A DNA stretch of 61,347 nt from Bacteroidia bacterium (GTDB taxonomy: Bacteria > Bacteroidota > Bacteroidia > J057 > JAIXKT01). Position 1 is the stretch's first letter. Every line of letters starts with the position of its first letter. A program made the position numbers and the translations under genes. The stretch lies in contig JAIXKT010000045.1 of assembly GCA_026932145.1 (NCBI GenBank), positions 1 to 61,347 of the forward strand, in the 5' to 3' direction. Shown here one piece after another: positions 26,274 through 35,186 of the stretch. Under the pieces are notes generated by a model. It was not told the DNA's origin. It did not search any database and saw only the letters and a program-made list of their open reading frames with translations.

Positions 26274-29141
26274 TTATTTTAATATAATTTTTTGGGTAAT
26301 GCTTTGCTCCCGATTAGCAGCTTTTATACGAACTAAGTATAAACCGCGCGGCAAATCTGAAACCGAAATATTAACATAACCTTGAAACTCACGTTTAAGA
26401 AGTGTTACGCCCATAATATTCTGAATTTCAACAGTTTGGGATATATTTTCTTCTGGAGTTGAAATATGAATAATGTCGTTAGCGGGGTTTGGATAAATAA
26501 TTGGAGAAGTGTGGGTTTGGTCAGCAACAAGGTTGTCATTAGCCGAAACAAGATCTCCTCCATAAATTGGGAATATAATTTGGGTGGGCATGGTGTTTGA
26601 AAAGGCGATAGTTTGTACTGCTGAACGCCCAATAAGTTGTTGGCCATTATAGACATAGTATTTTTCTTCCATCGGACGGCGGCGGTAAAATTCTCCATCC
26701 ATCAGAGGTATTTGCGGGCAGGATTGGTATCTTGGCCAGCTACTACTGGATATTAAAACTTTCATTCTGTGGCCTTTCCCAAAAGTGTAAGCTAATGGCA
26801 GCATTTTAAATCTAAACTCATAGATAGAATCAACTTTTATATTGCTCCAAGGTAGGTTTTCTGTTCCGTAAGTATCATTTGAATAGGAGGCTGCGTAAAG
26901 TCTTGCGCGAGCATTAACAGCCCCTTCATTAACAAACAACTCGCGACCGTCTGGGCAAACATCTATCACGCGAACAATAAAATCACAGTTCGTAACGTCC
27001 ATATTGTTCACGTCAATAGGAAGAGATTTTGCATAAAGAGTTACAACAGGATAGCCGATGATAGACAAAGAATCTCTAATATCAGGTGAAGTAAACTGTA
27101 AAACATCAGGGCGGTTCATGGTATATGAAGCATAGCGGGTATCGGCTAAGTTCATCTGACCTTGGCTAACTCGGCTTCCGTCAGTGGTATAAACTATCAT
27201 GTTATTACCTCCATGAGTACGAACAGGGTTATTGGGGTCATTTGTATAGCTGAGATTTCCTTCGTCAGTAGTTGGAGATTTTAGGTCTAAGGTCTGGTCT
27301 GCATGCAAGTAAAATGTTTTGTTTTGGACATTTTTTATGGGGAATGTATCTGCGCTCATCCAGTAGTTACCGGTTGCAGGGTTTCCATTTTGGCCGGATA
27401 CACCGTCTTCAACCGGACCAACTACATAAAGTCGAACATTGGGCACACCATTTGGCTTTGACCTATCCCATTCAACATTAGCAGGGTCAGGGATTGCAGA
27501 ATGTGTGGGGTCTCCAATGAGGGATGTTCCGGTAGCCGGTATCGTAATGTATTGAGTTTGGCTCGAATCTACCAATGCAATTCCTTTTATTTTGATAGGT
27601 AAATTTTGTAATGGACCGGCTCCGTTAATAAAGTTAAAGAACTGAGTAAATGGAATATGGAAAGTATCTGCCGGAACCTGTATGTAAAGAGTACCCAATA
27701 CGGTTTGGATAGGTTGCCAAACGGGATAGGGGGGGAGTTCTACCGTAGGTTCTCCTAAAAATTTTCTAAACCAAGCTATTATCTCGGATTTTCCTACACT
27801 TGGAATATCGGCTGCGGAAATATTATCTAAGGTTGCACCTAACAAAGAGCCTACAACTTCCGGGTAGGTTACGTCTCCGGTAGTGCGGCTGCCAATAGTT
27901 TGGTGTGCCCATGGCCCAATTACCAACTTTTGTAAGTTTTTGTTTTTAGTGGATACATTTTGCATAACTCGTTGGTAGGTCTCAATTTGGCCATCTGTAA
28001 AAATATCCCACCAGCCACTTAGATGATAAATGGGTAGTTCAAAATTTGTATAGCGAGAAATAGTTCCATGTTTGGTAGCATTGCCGGCAGAGTCAATATA
28101 AGCATGGCTAACATCCATAACGGCACGGCCTTCTGCATCCGGATAGTGGGTTCTATACATGGTAGTCCAAAAATCAATTGCCATTTCGGCAGCAGACAAG
28201 GGCGTTGTGATACTGGGGCCGTAGTCTCTCAGCGTATGAACGCTGTTATTGGGGTCGTTATCGGTAGAATCATTTTGCCAATCATAACGCTCTACTTGGC
28301 CTCTAAGCCAGCCGTCAATAATTCTTTCTCTATAAACACCATTTTGGTGGCCGGTTGAATGATAAAATTCTCCGGAGGCTACTATGGGTAATAAGCACTT
28401 TAAGCCCGGATTTTGGGTGTTTATTTTTTTTACTGCTGCCGCCTGATACTGGCTATTTCCCAGAGCAGATGCTCCCAGCATCCCAATATTTCCGTTGCAA
28501 ATCAGATCATCACTATCATTGATAACACTATCTCTATTGGAATCATAGCGGAGATTATAGGTAAGATAATCAATGCTTTCTAATCCGTCTTCATGGAAAT
28601 TAGCGTTAGCATTTGGGGTAATATCCATAGGGTGGCGCATGGAGCTATCAGCAAAGTAGTTCTTTTTAGCCCATGAGTCGCTGAACATAGGGAGGTACGT
28701 TCCTTCGGAGCGATAGCGCCCGCGCATATCCTGAACGACCCCACAATATCCCATAAGAGCCTCTATTTGCCCCTGAAGTGGGTCATTCTTGCCGTATGGG
28801 GTCCGAGTAAAAACAATAGATAATTGGTTGGAGTTGCTTTGTGTTAAGTTTTTATAAAACTGAGTGCCTTTTTGGGCAACAGTTAGGTTGATGTTTCCTA
28901 AATTAAAGCCGGCAACGGTCAGGGGTGTTTCAAAAGATAGATCATCTTGCAGAATCGGACGGAAAACATCCGTAGCTAACCGAACTCCGTCTTTCATAGG
29001 AACCATATATTCTTTTCGCTCTATAAGCTCCTCTATTCCCTCTACTTTACCGTTGTTGGGAATAACCGGCCCACCTATCTGGGAGAGAGCTACATAGCTT
29101 GTTCCGAAAATAATTAAAACGCTGTAATACAGTTTTCTCAT
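26274..29141 (-). CDS. Secreted CocE/NonD-type hydrolase with T9SS sorting domain
   Basis: This 955-residue protein of the X-Pro dipeptidyl-peptidase/CocE family (esterase or glutaryl-7-ACA acylase-like) has a signal peptide (cleavage near ALS). The catalytic alpha/beta-hydrolase domain begins VPMKDGVRLATDVFRP. The nucleophile serine is in GMLGASALGNSQ, the acid in GWWDIFTDGQIE and the histidine in VIGPWAHQTIG. A jelly-roll C-terminal domain (DVTNCDFIVRVIDVCPDGREL, KGHRMKVLISSSSWPR) completes the family fold. About 70 residues of T9SS sorting domain follow (IIYPNPANDIIHI, IQNIMGVTLLKRE, LPRGLYLVRI). It is expected on the surface or secreted, degrading esters or peptides outside the cell. The substrate is unknown. 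Confidence 0.88.
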   Translation of the reverse strand: MRKLYYSVLIIFGTSYVALSQIGGPVIPNNGKVEGIEELIERKEYMVPMKDGVRLATDVFRPILQDDLSFETPLTVAGFNLGNINLTVAQKGTQFYKNLTQSNSNQLSIVFTRTPYGKNDPLQGQIEALMGYCGVVQDMRGRYRSEGTYLPMFSDSWAKKNYFADSSMRHPMDITPNANANFHEDGLESIDYLTYNLRYDSNRDSVINDSDDLICNGNIGMLGASALGNSQYQAAAVKKINTQNPGLKCLLPIVASGEFYHSTGHQNGVYRERIIDGWLRGQVERYDWQNDSTDNDPNNSVHTLRDYGPSITTPLSAAEMAIDFWTTMYRTHYPDAEGRAVMDVSHAYIDSAGNATKHGTISRYTNFELPIYHLSGWWDIFTDGQIETYQRVMQNVSTKNKNLQKLVIGPWAHQTIGSRTTGDVTYPEVVGSLLGATLDNISAADIPSVGKSEIIAWFRKFLGEPTVELPPYPVWQPIQTVLGTLYIQVPADTFHIPFTQFFNFINGAGPLQNLPIKIKGIALVDSSQTQYITIPATGTSLIGDPTHSAIPDPANVEWDRSKPNGVPNVRLYVVGPVEDGVSGQNGNPATGNYWMSADTFPIKNVQNKTFYLHADQTLDLKSPTTDEGNLSYTNDPNNPVRTHGGNNMIVYTTDGSRVSQGQMNLADTRYASYTMNRPDVLQFTSPDIRDSLSIIGYPVVTLYAKSLPIDVNNMDVTNCDFIVRVIDVCPDGRELFVNEGAVNARARLYAASYSNDTYGTENLPWSNIKVDSIYEFRFKMLPLAYTFGKGHRMKVLISSSSWPRYQSCPQIPLMDGEFYRRRPMEEKYYVYNGQQLIGRSAVQTIAFSNTMPTQIIFPIYGGDLVSANDNLVADQTHTSPIIYPNPANDIIHISTPEENISQTVEIQNIMGVTLLKREFQGYVNISVSDLPRGLYLVRIKAANREQSITQKIILK

Positions 29142-29295
29142 TGATATTTTTTATTTGGGTTTTCAATAATACATTTTTTTGGAACACAAAACTGAAATAA
29201 GATTAAAAATAGCCTAAAAATGAACCTAAGGGGGGAAATTCCCATGAGTGTTCTGTTTTTTTCTTACTATTTAGGGTAGTGGATTTATTTTACTG

Positions 29296-30336
29296 CTAAC
29301 TACGTATTTTACGTAAAGCAAGTTGGCCGCAAGCTGCATCAATATCTTTTCCTCTGCTTTTCCGAACATTAACTATTATGCCTTTGGATGTTAAATACTT
29401 TTTGAAGTATTCTATTTTTTCGGTGCAAGCATTTTTGAATTCGGATTCTAAAATGGGGTTGTATTCTATAATATTTACTTTGCAAGGTACGGTTTTGCAA
29501 AAACGGTATAGTGCATCTGCGTCTTCCATAGAATCATTAAACTGGTCAAAAAGGATATATTCCAGTGTAATTTGATTTTTAGTTTTGGTATAAAAATATT
29601 GTAGAGCTTCCTTAATAGCTGTTAAAGAATTGGTTTCGTTTATAGGCATAATTTGGCTGCGTTTTGGGTCAGTAGCAGCGTGTAGGGAAAGAGCTAATTC
29701 AAAACGAACATGATCATCACCGAGTTTTTGAATCATTTTGGCAATACCTGCTGTGGAAACGGTTATTCTTTTGGCTGAAATATTCATCCCTTTTTCGCTT
29801 GTGATGTAGTCAATTGCGGTTAAAACATTTCGGTAGTTTAGCAGAGGTTCTCCCATTCCCATAAAAACGATATTTGAGAGGCTATTTCCGTAGGTAGAAA
29901 TCGCTTGTTGTTGCAGCAGGGCTACTTGGTCATAAATTTCGTAGCTGTGTAGGTTTCGTTTGAATTTTAGATAACCCGTTGCGCAGAACTTGCAAGCTAA
30001 TGAACAACCCACTTGTGAAGAAACGCAGGCAGTTACTCTGTTTTTATGTGGGATTAAAACACCTTCAATGATTTGTTCATCAGTGAGTTGTATTGCAAGT
30101 TTTAAGGAGTCATCGGAACTGATTTGGCGTTCTATGATGCTGGGATTATTCAGGAAAAAATGCTCCCGCAGTTGGTCTCTGAGTGAGTTAGGCAGGTTGG
30201 TCATTTGGTCAAAGTCTTTGACCTGATTTTTCCAAGCCCATTCTAAGATTTGCGTAGCTCTATATTTAGGCTGTTTCCATTCTGTTAGTTGGTCTTGCCA
30301 TTTTTTCTCGTCTAAGTCTCTGATTTCTGGTAGCAT
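29296..30336 (-). CDS. rlmN: 23S rRNA (adenine-2503-C2)/tRNA methyltransferase RlmN
   Basis: This 346-residue radical-SAM enzyme methylates C2 of A2503 in 23S rRNA, and A37 in some tRNAs. The CX3CX2C cluster motif is C111, C115 and C118 (VGCSLACKFCATG). The second catalytic cysteine is C336 (DAACGQL). SLSNIVFMGMGEPLLNY and ISAKRITVSTAG are typical. The length is normal. The start is 2 bases after the stop of the metallo-hydrolase gene, so it is the last gene of a three-gene operon. Confidence 0.95.
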   Translation of the reverse strand: MLPEIRDLDEKKWQDQLTEWKQPKYRATQILEWAWKNQVKDFDQMTNLPNSLRDQLREHFFLNNPSIIERQISSDDSLKLAIQLTDEQIIEGVLIPHKNRVTACVSSQVGCSLACKFCATGYLKFKRNLHSYEIYDQVALLQQQAISTYGNSLSNIVFMGMGEPLLNYRNVLTAIDYITSEKGMNISAKRITVSTAGIAKMIQKLGDDHVRFELALSLHAATDPKRSQIMPINETNSLTAIKEALQYFYTKTKNQITLEYILFDQFNDSMEDADALYRFCKTVPCKVNIIEYNPILESEFKNACTEKIEYFKKYLTSKGIIVNVRKSRGKDIDAACGQLALRKIRS

Positions 30337-30338
30337 AA

Positions 30339-31184
30339 TCAGCTAAGTAGCTCTGCGAGGGAGCATTTTTTTTCGGCTTTGTATCCTTTTTCGGTTTTCA
30401 CAATACTGCTACATTCCGTTACGGGGTCATGTTCGTAATACAAGAATATGTTCTCTTGAATCATTTTATTTAGCCAAATTTCTTTTTCTGCGAGGGTTTG
30501 CAATGGTCTAACGTCATACCCCATTACATAAGGCAGCGGTATATGTCCGGTAGTGGGAAAAAGGTCGGCAGCAAAAAGCAGTTTTTTTCCTTTATGGGAA
30601 ATCAAAGGGAGCTGCATAGCGTCAGTATGCCCATCAGTGATAACTAACTCTATTGCCGGATGAATCAGGTCGCTTGGTGAGATGAGTTTAAGTTGCCCCG
30701 AGTTTTTGATAGGGAGAATATTTTCCGGAAAAAAACTTGCTTTTTCTCGGGCATTTGGGCTTAAAGCTGCTGTCAAGTGTTTTTGTTGAACCCAATAATG
30801 TGCGTTGGGAAAAGTAGGAACTAACTGATTTTCTGCATTATAGGTAGTTACTCCGCCGGCGTGGTCAAAGTGCCAATGGGTGATAATTACGTCAGTAATA
30901 TCGTTTTCGGTGAGGCCGTGTTTTCGTAAAGAATTTGCTAAGGTGGTTTCGGTATGGTTTACGGCATAAATATCCGCAAACTTAGGGCTATACTTATGAC
31001 CAAGTCCGCAATCTATCAAGATAGTACGTTTTCCGTCTATTAGCAATAAAGCCCTCATAGCTAAGTCTATGCGGTTTTGTTCATCCGCAGGATTTGTTTT
31101 GTTCCAAATAACTTTTGGGACAACTCCAAACATAGCTCCGCCATCTAACCTAAAATATCCGGTTGGGATCGGGTGTAATTCCAT
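30339..31184 (-). CDS. Metallo-beta-lactamase-fold hydrolase
   Basis: This is a 281-residue MBL-fold protein with the zinc motif THWHFDHAGG (HxHxDH) and further metal ligands in VITDGHTDAM, AADLFPTTGH and YEHDP. No signal peptide is visible, so it is probably cytoplasmic. It resembles the quorum-quenching/AttM-like or generic MBL hydrolases, but the substrate is not predictable. It sits between the M48 lipoprotease (9-base gap) and rlmN (2-base gap). Confidence 0.85.
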   Translation of the reverse strand: MELHPIPTGYFRLDGGAMFGVVPKVIWNKTNPADEQNRIDLAMRALLLIDGKRTILIDCGLGHKYSPKFADIYAVNHTETTLANSLRKHGLTENDITDVIITHWHFDHAGGVTTYNAENQLVPTFPNAHYWVQQKHLTAALSPNAREKASFFPENILPIKNSGQLKLISPSDLIHPAIELVITDGHTDAMQLPLISHKGKKLLFAADLFPTTGHIPLPYVMGYDVRPLQTLAEKEIWLNKMIQENIFLYYEHDPVTECSSIVKTEKGYKAEKKCSLAELLS

Positions 31185-31193
31185 GATGTCTGT

Positions 31194-32006
31194 CTAAGGG
31201 AGGGCGTTTTTAAATTCTCTGTATTGTGCTTCAAAGGTTTCTCCGGTTCGGCTACCGAGATTTTGCCATTCTTGCAGGATGTTTTGCACCCGATTATCTG
31301 GATTTGGGTGGGTACTTAAAAACTGCGGAGTTCCGCCGGTTTGCCCGCTATTGATCAATTTTTCAAAAAAACGAGAAACCCCTCGAGCATCATAAGACGT
31401 TGAATTTAAGTAAATAACAGAATATTTATCGGATTCCGTTTCATTAGATCTGCTAAATTTAAGGAGTAATAAATTGGCGGCGACTTCAGCAATCAAGCCG
31501 GGGTTATTTCCCAAAACAATAGAAAGCAGAGTAGAAACGCCATATTGTTTGGTGAGGTTATCTGTTGAATGCCTGCGGTCTGCGTGCGCAATTTCATGGC
31601 CTAAAACCCCCGCTAATTCATCTTCTGATTCTAAAAACTTAATAATGCCGGTGTAAACATAAATATAACCTCCCGGCGCACAAAAAGCATTTAAAACACT
31701 ATCATTACGGATGATTTTGGTACGCCATTCAAATTTATCTTTGTAAAAAACTTTTCCAGAAGATAAAATATTATTAACTATTCGATGTAAATGAGAATAA
31801 GCTAACGGATATTGAGATTCTGATAAAATAGGGTAGTCTTTCGGGTTAGATTCTATTTCCTGACTGACCTGTTTTCCCAACGAAATATCATCCTCAATGG
31901 AAAATACATTCAACGATTTGTCATCGTTTCCTTTATCACAGCCGACAAAAGATATAAAAATAAGAGAAATTATAAACCCTGCAAAACTACTGCGGACTTT
32001 ATTCAT
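31194..32006 (-). CDS. M48-family metalloprotease lipoprotein
   Basis: This 270-residue predicted lipoprotein (lipobox FVGC, Cys23) has a zinc-protease domain. The HEIAH motif in ELAGVLGHEIAHADRRHS and the downstream glutamate in RSNETESDKYSV are the M48 ligands, and TPQFLSTHPNPDNRVQNI is the family C-terminal signature. Relatives (LoiP/BepA-like) act in envelope quality control. I use the ATG at 32006; the frame extends to 32027, but a TATTTTTG box occupies 32032-32025. It is the first gene of the operon with the MBL protein and rlmN. Confidence 0.9.
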   Translation of the reverse strand: MNKVRSSFAGFIISLIFISFVGCDKGNDDKSLNVFSIEDDISLGKQVSQEIESNPKDYPILSESQYPLAYSHLHRIVNNILSSGKVFYKDKFEWRTKIIRNDSVLNAFCAPGGYIYVYTGIIKFLESEDELAGVLGHEIAHADRRHSTDNLTKQYGVSTLLSIVLGNNPGLIAEVAANLLLLKFSRSNETESDKYSVIYLNSTSYDARGVSRFFEKLINSGQTGGTPQFLSTHPNPDNRVQNILQEWQNLGSRTGETFEAQYREFKNALP

Positions 32007-32024
32007 AATACGTAGTAAACCATG

Positions 32025-32032
32025 CAAAAATA
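32025..32032 (-). promoter_or_regulatory. -7 box of the M48-MBL-rlmN operon
   Basis: Minus strand TATTTTTG, exact consensus, 18 bases before the ATG at 32006. The dispersed repeat begins only 14 bases upstream, so the repeat supplies or disrupts the -33 region. Confidence 0.45.
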
Positions 32033-32045
32033 GTTATTTTTCAAG

Positions 32046-32125
32046 TTATGATTCAGAATGTATGATAAAAAGATTACCAAGAACATTCTTTCAACGAAAT
32101 TATAGCTTTTGTAGATTAGGCTTTT
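32046..32125 (+). repeat. Degenerate copy of the dispersed intergenic element
   Basis: The left end TTATGATTCAGAATGTATGA (32046-32065) resembles the terminal repeat TTGTGGTTCAGAAAGTATGA. AACGAAATTATAGCTTTTG (32093-32111) matches the conserved right-half segment. The copy is short (about 80 bases) and its right end is decayed. Confidence 0.45.
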
Positions 32126-32149
32126 GGCATTATGAGTAAAAAAAATTGG

Positions 32150-32414
32150 TTGTGGTTCAGAAAATATGATGAAGTTTTTGGCAATAATGAGTAACCTTAG
32201 TCTATGCCGGAAGTCAAAATAACAGTTACTTACCCTCATTGCCGAAGCACGAAAACATTTGTAAAACAAATATAAATAACTCGTTACGTATTAGAAGCAG
32301 AAGATTAGTAAGGAACACTACTTGTTTTTCCAAGAAAACAGAAAACTATGGTGCCATGATTGCAATAATGTTTCACCAACGAAGTTATAGTTTTCATGCT
32401 TTGTAGTGTTTTGG
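32150..32414 (+). repeat. Long copy of the dispersed intergenic element
   Basis: The left terminal repeat TTGTGGTTCAGAAAATATGA (32150-32169) is nearly intact. The right half, GATTGCAATAATGTTTCACC then CAACGAAGTTATAG then TCATGCTTTGTAG (32358-32406), matches the copies at 520 and 43601. Between them are about 185 bases, longer than in other copies, with no gene. Together with the previous copy it fills most of the 517-base gap 32007-32523; nothing else was seen there. Confidence 0.5.
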
Positions 32415-32523
32415 TTATCAATAAAATAATACAAATTTTGGGCTGCAAGTGTATTGAAAATTAGGCTGAACCGATTCAGGATCTATTCTAAAAAGCGGTA
32501 ATCCTTCTAAATCTATCGCTATG

Positions 32524-32916
32524 CTAATTTCTAATCGTTCTTGCTAATGCAATAATATGGCCATCTGGGTCGCTAAAATAAGCAACGTCATGTCCCCAAT
32601 CCCTTGTTTCTAAGGGGCTTATCTGTTTTGTGTTTAGTGAATACATCCGTTCTATGTAGGGTTCTATATTTTCTAATAGTAGATACAGTTCACAGCGTGG
32701 TATTCCGTTTCCGGAGGCAGGGTGCGGAGTATGAGGCTGCAAGATGTTAACTATCCCATTTTCAGGCATTAATCCGAGTTTCAGATTCTCTGTAATCATA
32801 AATTCAGTCATACCCGGAACATCTAAACAAGGTTCAATTTGTAGTAAAAAGGTATAAAAATCTCTGCTTTTCGCTTGATTTGCTACATAAAGAATCATTT
32901 CTACTTGCATTTTCAT
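32524..32916 (-). CDS. VOC-superfamily (glyoxalase-like) protein
   Basis: This 130-residue protein has the betaalphabetabetabeta vicinal-oxygen-chelate pattern: VEMILYVANQAKSRDFYTFLLQ at the start, the middle strand RCELYLLLENIEPYIERM, and the ending WGHDVAYFSDPDGHIIALAR, which is the typical last motif with a metal-ligand region. The function could be a small-molecule dioxygenase, isomerase or resistance protein; no specific match is evident. It is the last gene of the ettA operon, 44 bases after the RNase H gene. Confidence 0.8.
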   Translation of the reverse strand: MKMQVEMILYVANQAKSRDFYTFLLQIEPCLDVPGMTEFMITENLKLGLMPENGIVNILQPHTPHPASGNGIPRCELYLLLENIEPYIERMYSLNTKQISPLETRDWGHDVAYFSDPDGHIIALARTIRN

Positions 32917-32960
32917 AAGATAATTACCATTTAAAGGATTTTAGAGACATAGATTTTGCT

Positions 32961-33383
32961 TTAGCTTTTTCTGCCAAAATCGGCTGGTATTTCGCCCCAA
33001 GCTTGGGTATTCCATTTTTTTATGGGATTATGATTGGGATGGGTTTTTAACCAAATAACGGCTCTGCTGATGTCGTCTAATAAGTTTTTGGTGTCTGCTG
33101 AATAGGGAAGTTTAGAACGAATATCTGATTTTCTTGCCCAAGCAAGTGCTGTATTTGAGTCTGTAAATAAAGTAATTTGAGAAAGATTTTTCTGCTGAAG
33201 TTTTGCAAGAGCGTGCACAATTCCTAAAAACTCTCCCAAGTTATTTGTACCAAGCGGATATAACTTAGACCGGAAAATAAGTTTTCCGGTTGCAATATCT
33301 ACGCAGCGATATTCCATTGGGCCGGGGTTTCCTACACAAGAGGCATCTACTGCCCAACCGTTTTGAGGTCTGCTTAATTCCAT
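32961..33383 (-). CDS. RNase H-family protein
   Basis: This 140-residue protein has an RNase HI fold. The four acidic catalytic positions can be read in order: D in WAVDASCVGNPGP, E in NNLGEFLGIVHAL, D in LFTDSNTALAWA and D in EIPADFGRK. It lacks the basic protrusion, and resembles the short RNase H proteins of Bacteroidota. It would cleave RNA in RNA-DNA hybrids. Its start overlaps the previous gene by 10 bases. Confidence 0.85.
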   Translation of the reverse strand: MELSRPQNGWAVDASCVGNPGPMEYRCVDIATGKLIFRSKLYPLGTNNLGEFLGIVHALAKLQQKNLSQITLFTDSNTALAWARKSDIRSKLPYSADTKNLLDDISRAVIWLKTHPNHNPIKKWNTQAWGEIPADFGRKS

Positions 33384-33943
33384 ACAATTGGGATATATCC
33401 GCCTAAGGCGATAGATTTTCGAACAAAAAGGGGTGTGCTAAACAAAGAACTATAACGAATAAAAAAGCATTTTTGGAATAGCCGTGCAGAGAGTTCTATC
33501 ATCCAAAGAGGCCGAATAAAACGTTCTGTATTAGCTTTTAGGTTGTAGTAATAACTGGGTCCGATTCCAAAACCGATTCCCAACTTTTGGTTATTCATCG
33601 GCTGATTCCCATAACCATACTTAGCGCATAAAAGTAATGGCAGTTCAATAATCCAGAAATCTTCTATCCGAACGCTGCCACCTACTTTTAAGTCTGCGGA
33701 TATTCCCAATGAAAAATCTTCTGAACTCCGGTAAAAATCACCCCATAAACCTATTCCCGCATAAAATTGATAGTCCCGTGGATAACGTAATAAATGATGA
33801 TAATTACACAAAGCTCCTTCGGTAAAGGAATAAAGTCCGGGGCCATCCGGCATAAAACTCCAAGATTTTAGGGAATCCTGCGCAAAGACAGAGCCATTAA
33901 GAAATAGTTGTAATACAATAGTTATCCGTAAAAAGACTCTCAT
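33374..33943 (-). CDS. Predicted outer-membrane or exported protein, unknown
   Basis: This protein of about 189 residues has a signal peptide (MRVFLRITIVLQLFLNGSVFA). A Tyr/Gly-rich, strand-forming body follows (HLLRYPRDYQFYAGIGLWGDFY, LGIGFGIGPSYYYNL, WMIELSARLF) and the protein ends GGYIPIVWN. It looks like a small outer-membrane barrel; the family is not recognised. The ATG at 33943 is preferred over the TTG at 33949 because it falls 2 bases after the stop of the cytochrome b5-like gene. Confidence 0.6.
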   Translation of the reverse strand: MRVFLRITIVLQLFLNGSVFAQDSLKSWSFMPDGPGLYSFTEGALCNYHHLLRYPRDYQFYAGIGLWGDFYRSSEDFSLGISADLKVGGSVRIEDFWIIELPLLLCAKYGYGNQPMNNQKLGIGFGIGPSYYYNLKANTERFIRPLWMIELSARLFQKCFFIRYSSLFSTPLFVRKSIALGGYIPIVWN

Positions 33944-33945
33944 AA

Positions 33946-34191
33946 TCAATGAATTAACTTTCCAACTACTTTAAATCGCCGAAAAACAGTGTCATTATGT
34001 GGGGCAAGTTTAAGTTCATGGGTAAGGTCTTGACCTGCCCAATGTTCGTAATGCTTACCTCCACGAAATAAACGGCTTTCTGTAACATCATAAATTATAC
34101 CGTGATAGGCCACCCAAATCTGTTCTTTCTCATTACCATTGTAAAAAGCCAATTGTCTTTTGCTAAACTCCGGTAAATCAGTTGATTGCAT
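33946..34191 (-). CDS. Cytochrome b5-like heme/steroid-binding domain protein
   Basis: This is an 81-residue single-domain protein. LPEFSKRQLAFYNG, WVAYHGIIYDVTES, FRGGKHYEHWAGQDLT and LAPHND are the landmarks of the cytochrome b5-like fold, in the membrane-associated progesterone-receptor (MAPR) subtype that binds heme through tyrosines rather than the HPGG histidines of true b5. No membrane segment is present. The start at 34191 overlaps asd by 14 bases; the frame runs to 34230, but the extra 13 residues are hydrophobic, unlike the family. Its partner is unknown. Confidence 0.8.
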   Translation of the reverse strand: MQSTDLPEFSKRQLAFYNGNEKEQIWVAYHGIIYDVTESRLFRGGKHYEHWAGQDLTHELKLAPHNDTVFRRFKVVGKLIH

Positions 34192-35173
34192 AAGGCATTG
34201 CAATAATGGACTGTAAAATCTGAACAGCATTTGTTGCAGCTCCTTTACGCAAGTTATCGGCTACAATCCATAAATTGAAGGTATTGGGTTCTGATTCATC
34301 AATTCTGATTCTTCCTACGAAAACATCATTTTTTTGGTGAGCCATTATAGGCATTGGATATTTTTTCTCTTGGGGATTATCATAGACAACAACGCCCGGA
34401 AAATTCTCTAATGCAGCTCTTAGATTATCTATCGAAATAGGTTTTTCCAGAGAAATATTGACGCTTTCTGAATGCCCGCCCACTACCGGAACCCGTACTG
34501 CTGTTGCGGTAATGGCTAAATTTGGGTGATTTAAGATTTTTCGGCTTTCTTGAATTATTTTTGTTTCTTCTCTGGTATAGCCATTTTCTAAAAAAATATC
34601 ACATTGCGGGATGCAGTTTAAGTCAATTGGATAAGGATATGCCGGTTGAGAAGTCTTTTCTGATGCTCTTTCTTGGGTCAATTGATCTACGGCTACTTTA
34701 CCCGTTCCGGTAACTGCCTGATAAGTTGATACTATAACACGCTTGATATTAGAAACTTGTAATATTGGATACAAAACCATCACCAATTGGATTGTGCTAC
34801 AGTTGGGGTTTGCTATAATTTTGGATTGTCCAATTTGTGTACCGTTAATTTCCGGTACTATCAGCGGAATGTTGGAACTCATCCGCCAAGCAGATGAGTT
34901 GTCAATAACGGTTGTGCCTATGGCTGCAAATTTTTCTGCATATTCTAAACTGACGGCACTTCCGGCAGAAAAAATAGCAAAGTCCGGCTTCTGAGTAAAT
35001 GCTGTTTCGATAGAAACAATTGGTATGGTCTGATTTTGCCACTGAATTTCTTTTCCAACTGACTTTTGGGACGCTACCAATATCAGTTCTGAAATCGGAA
35101 TATTCAGTTCTGAAAGAACTTGTAATATTTCGCAGCCTACCAGACCGGTTGCACCTACTATGGCTAATTTCAT
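34178..35173 (-). CDS. asd: Aspartate-semialdehyde dehydrogenase
   Basis: This 331-residue enzyme reduces aspartyl phosphate to aspartate semialdehyde with NADPH, a step for lysine, threonine, methionine and diaminopimelate. The NADP-binding start AIVGATGLVGCEILQVL, catalytic C125 in ANPNCSTIQLV, and H234 in VPVVGGHSESVNI are present, and the length is normal. It is 13 bases downstream of ettA and overlaps the cytochrome b5-like gene. Confidence 0.95.
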   Translation of the reverse strand: MKLAIVGATGLVGCEILQVLSELNIPISELILVASQKSVGKEIQWQNQTIPIVSIETAFTQKPDFAIFSAGSAVSLEYAEKFAAIGTTVIDNSSAWRMSSNIPLIVPEINGTQIGQSKIIANPNCSTIQLVMVLYPILQVSNIKRVIVSTYQAVTGTGKVAVDQLTQERASEKTSQPAYPYPIDLNCIPQCDIFLENGYTREETKIIQESRKILNHPNLAITATAVRVPVVGGHSESVNISLEKPISIDNLRAALENFPGVVVYDNPQEKKYPMPIMAHQKNDVFVGRIRIDESEPNTFNLWIVADNLRKGAATNAVQILQSIIAMPYAIN

Positions 35174-35186
35174 AAAAAACAGCAGT

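Noticed and set aside
29221-29295. Palindrome GGGAAATTCCC after rlmN as terminator
   Set aside because: The stem would have a one-base loop and no adjacent T-run.
32003-32269. 88-codon minus-strand frame upstream of the M48 gene
   Set aside because: It runs through two copies of the intergenic repeat and across the promoter; the composition is AT-driven (Phe, Tyr, Ile, Asn).
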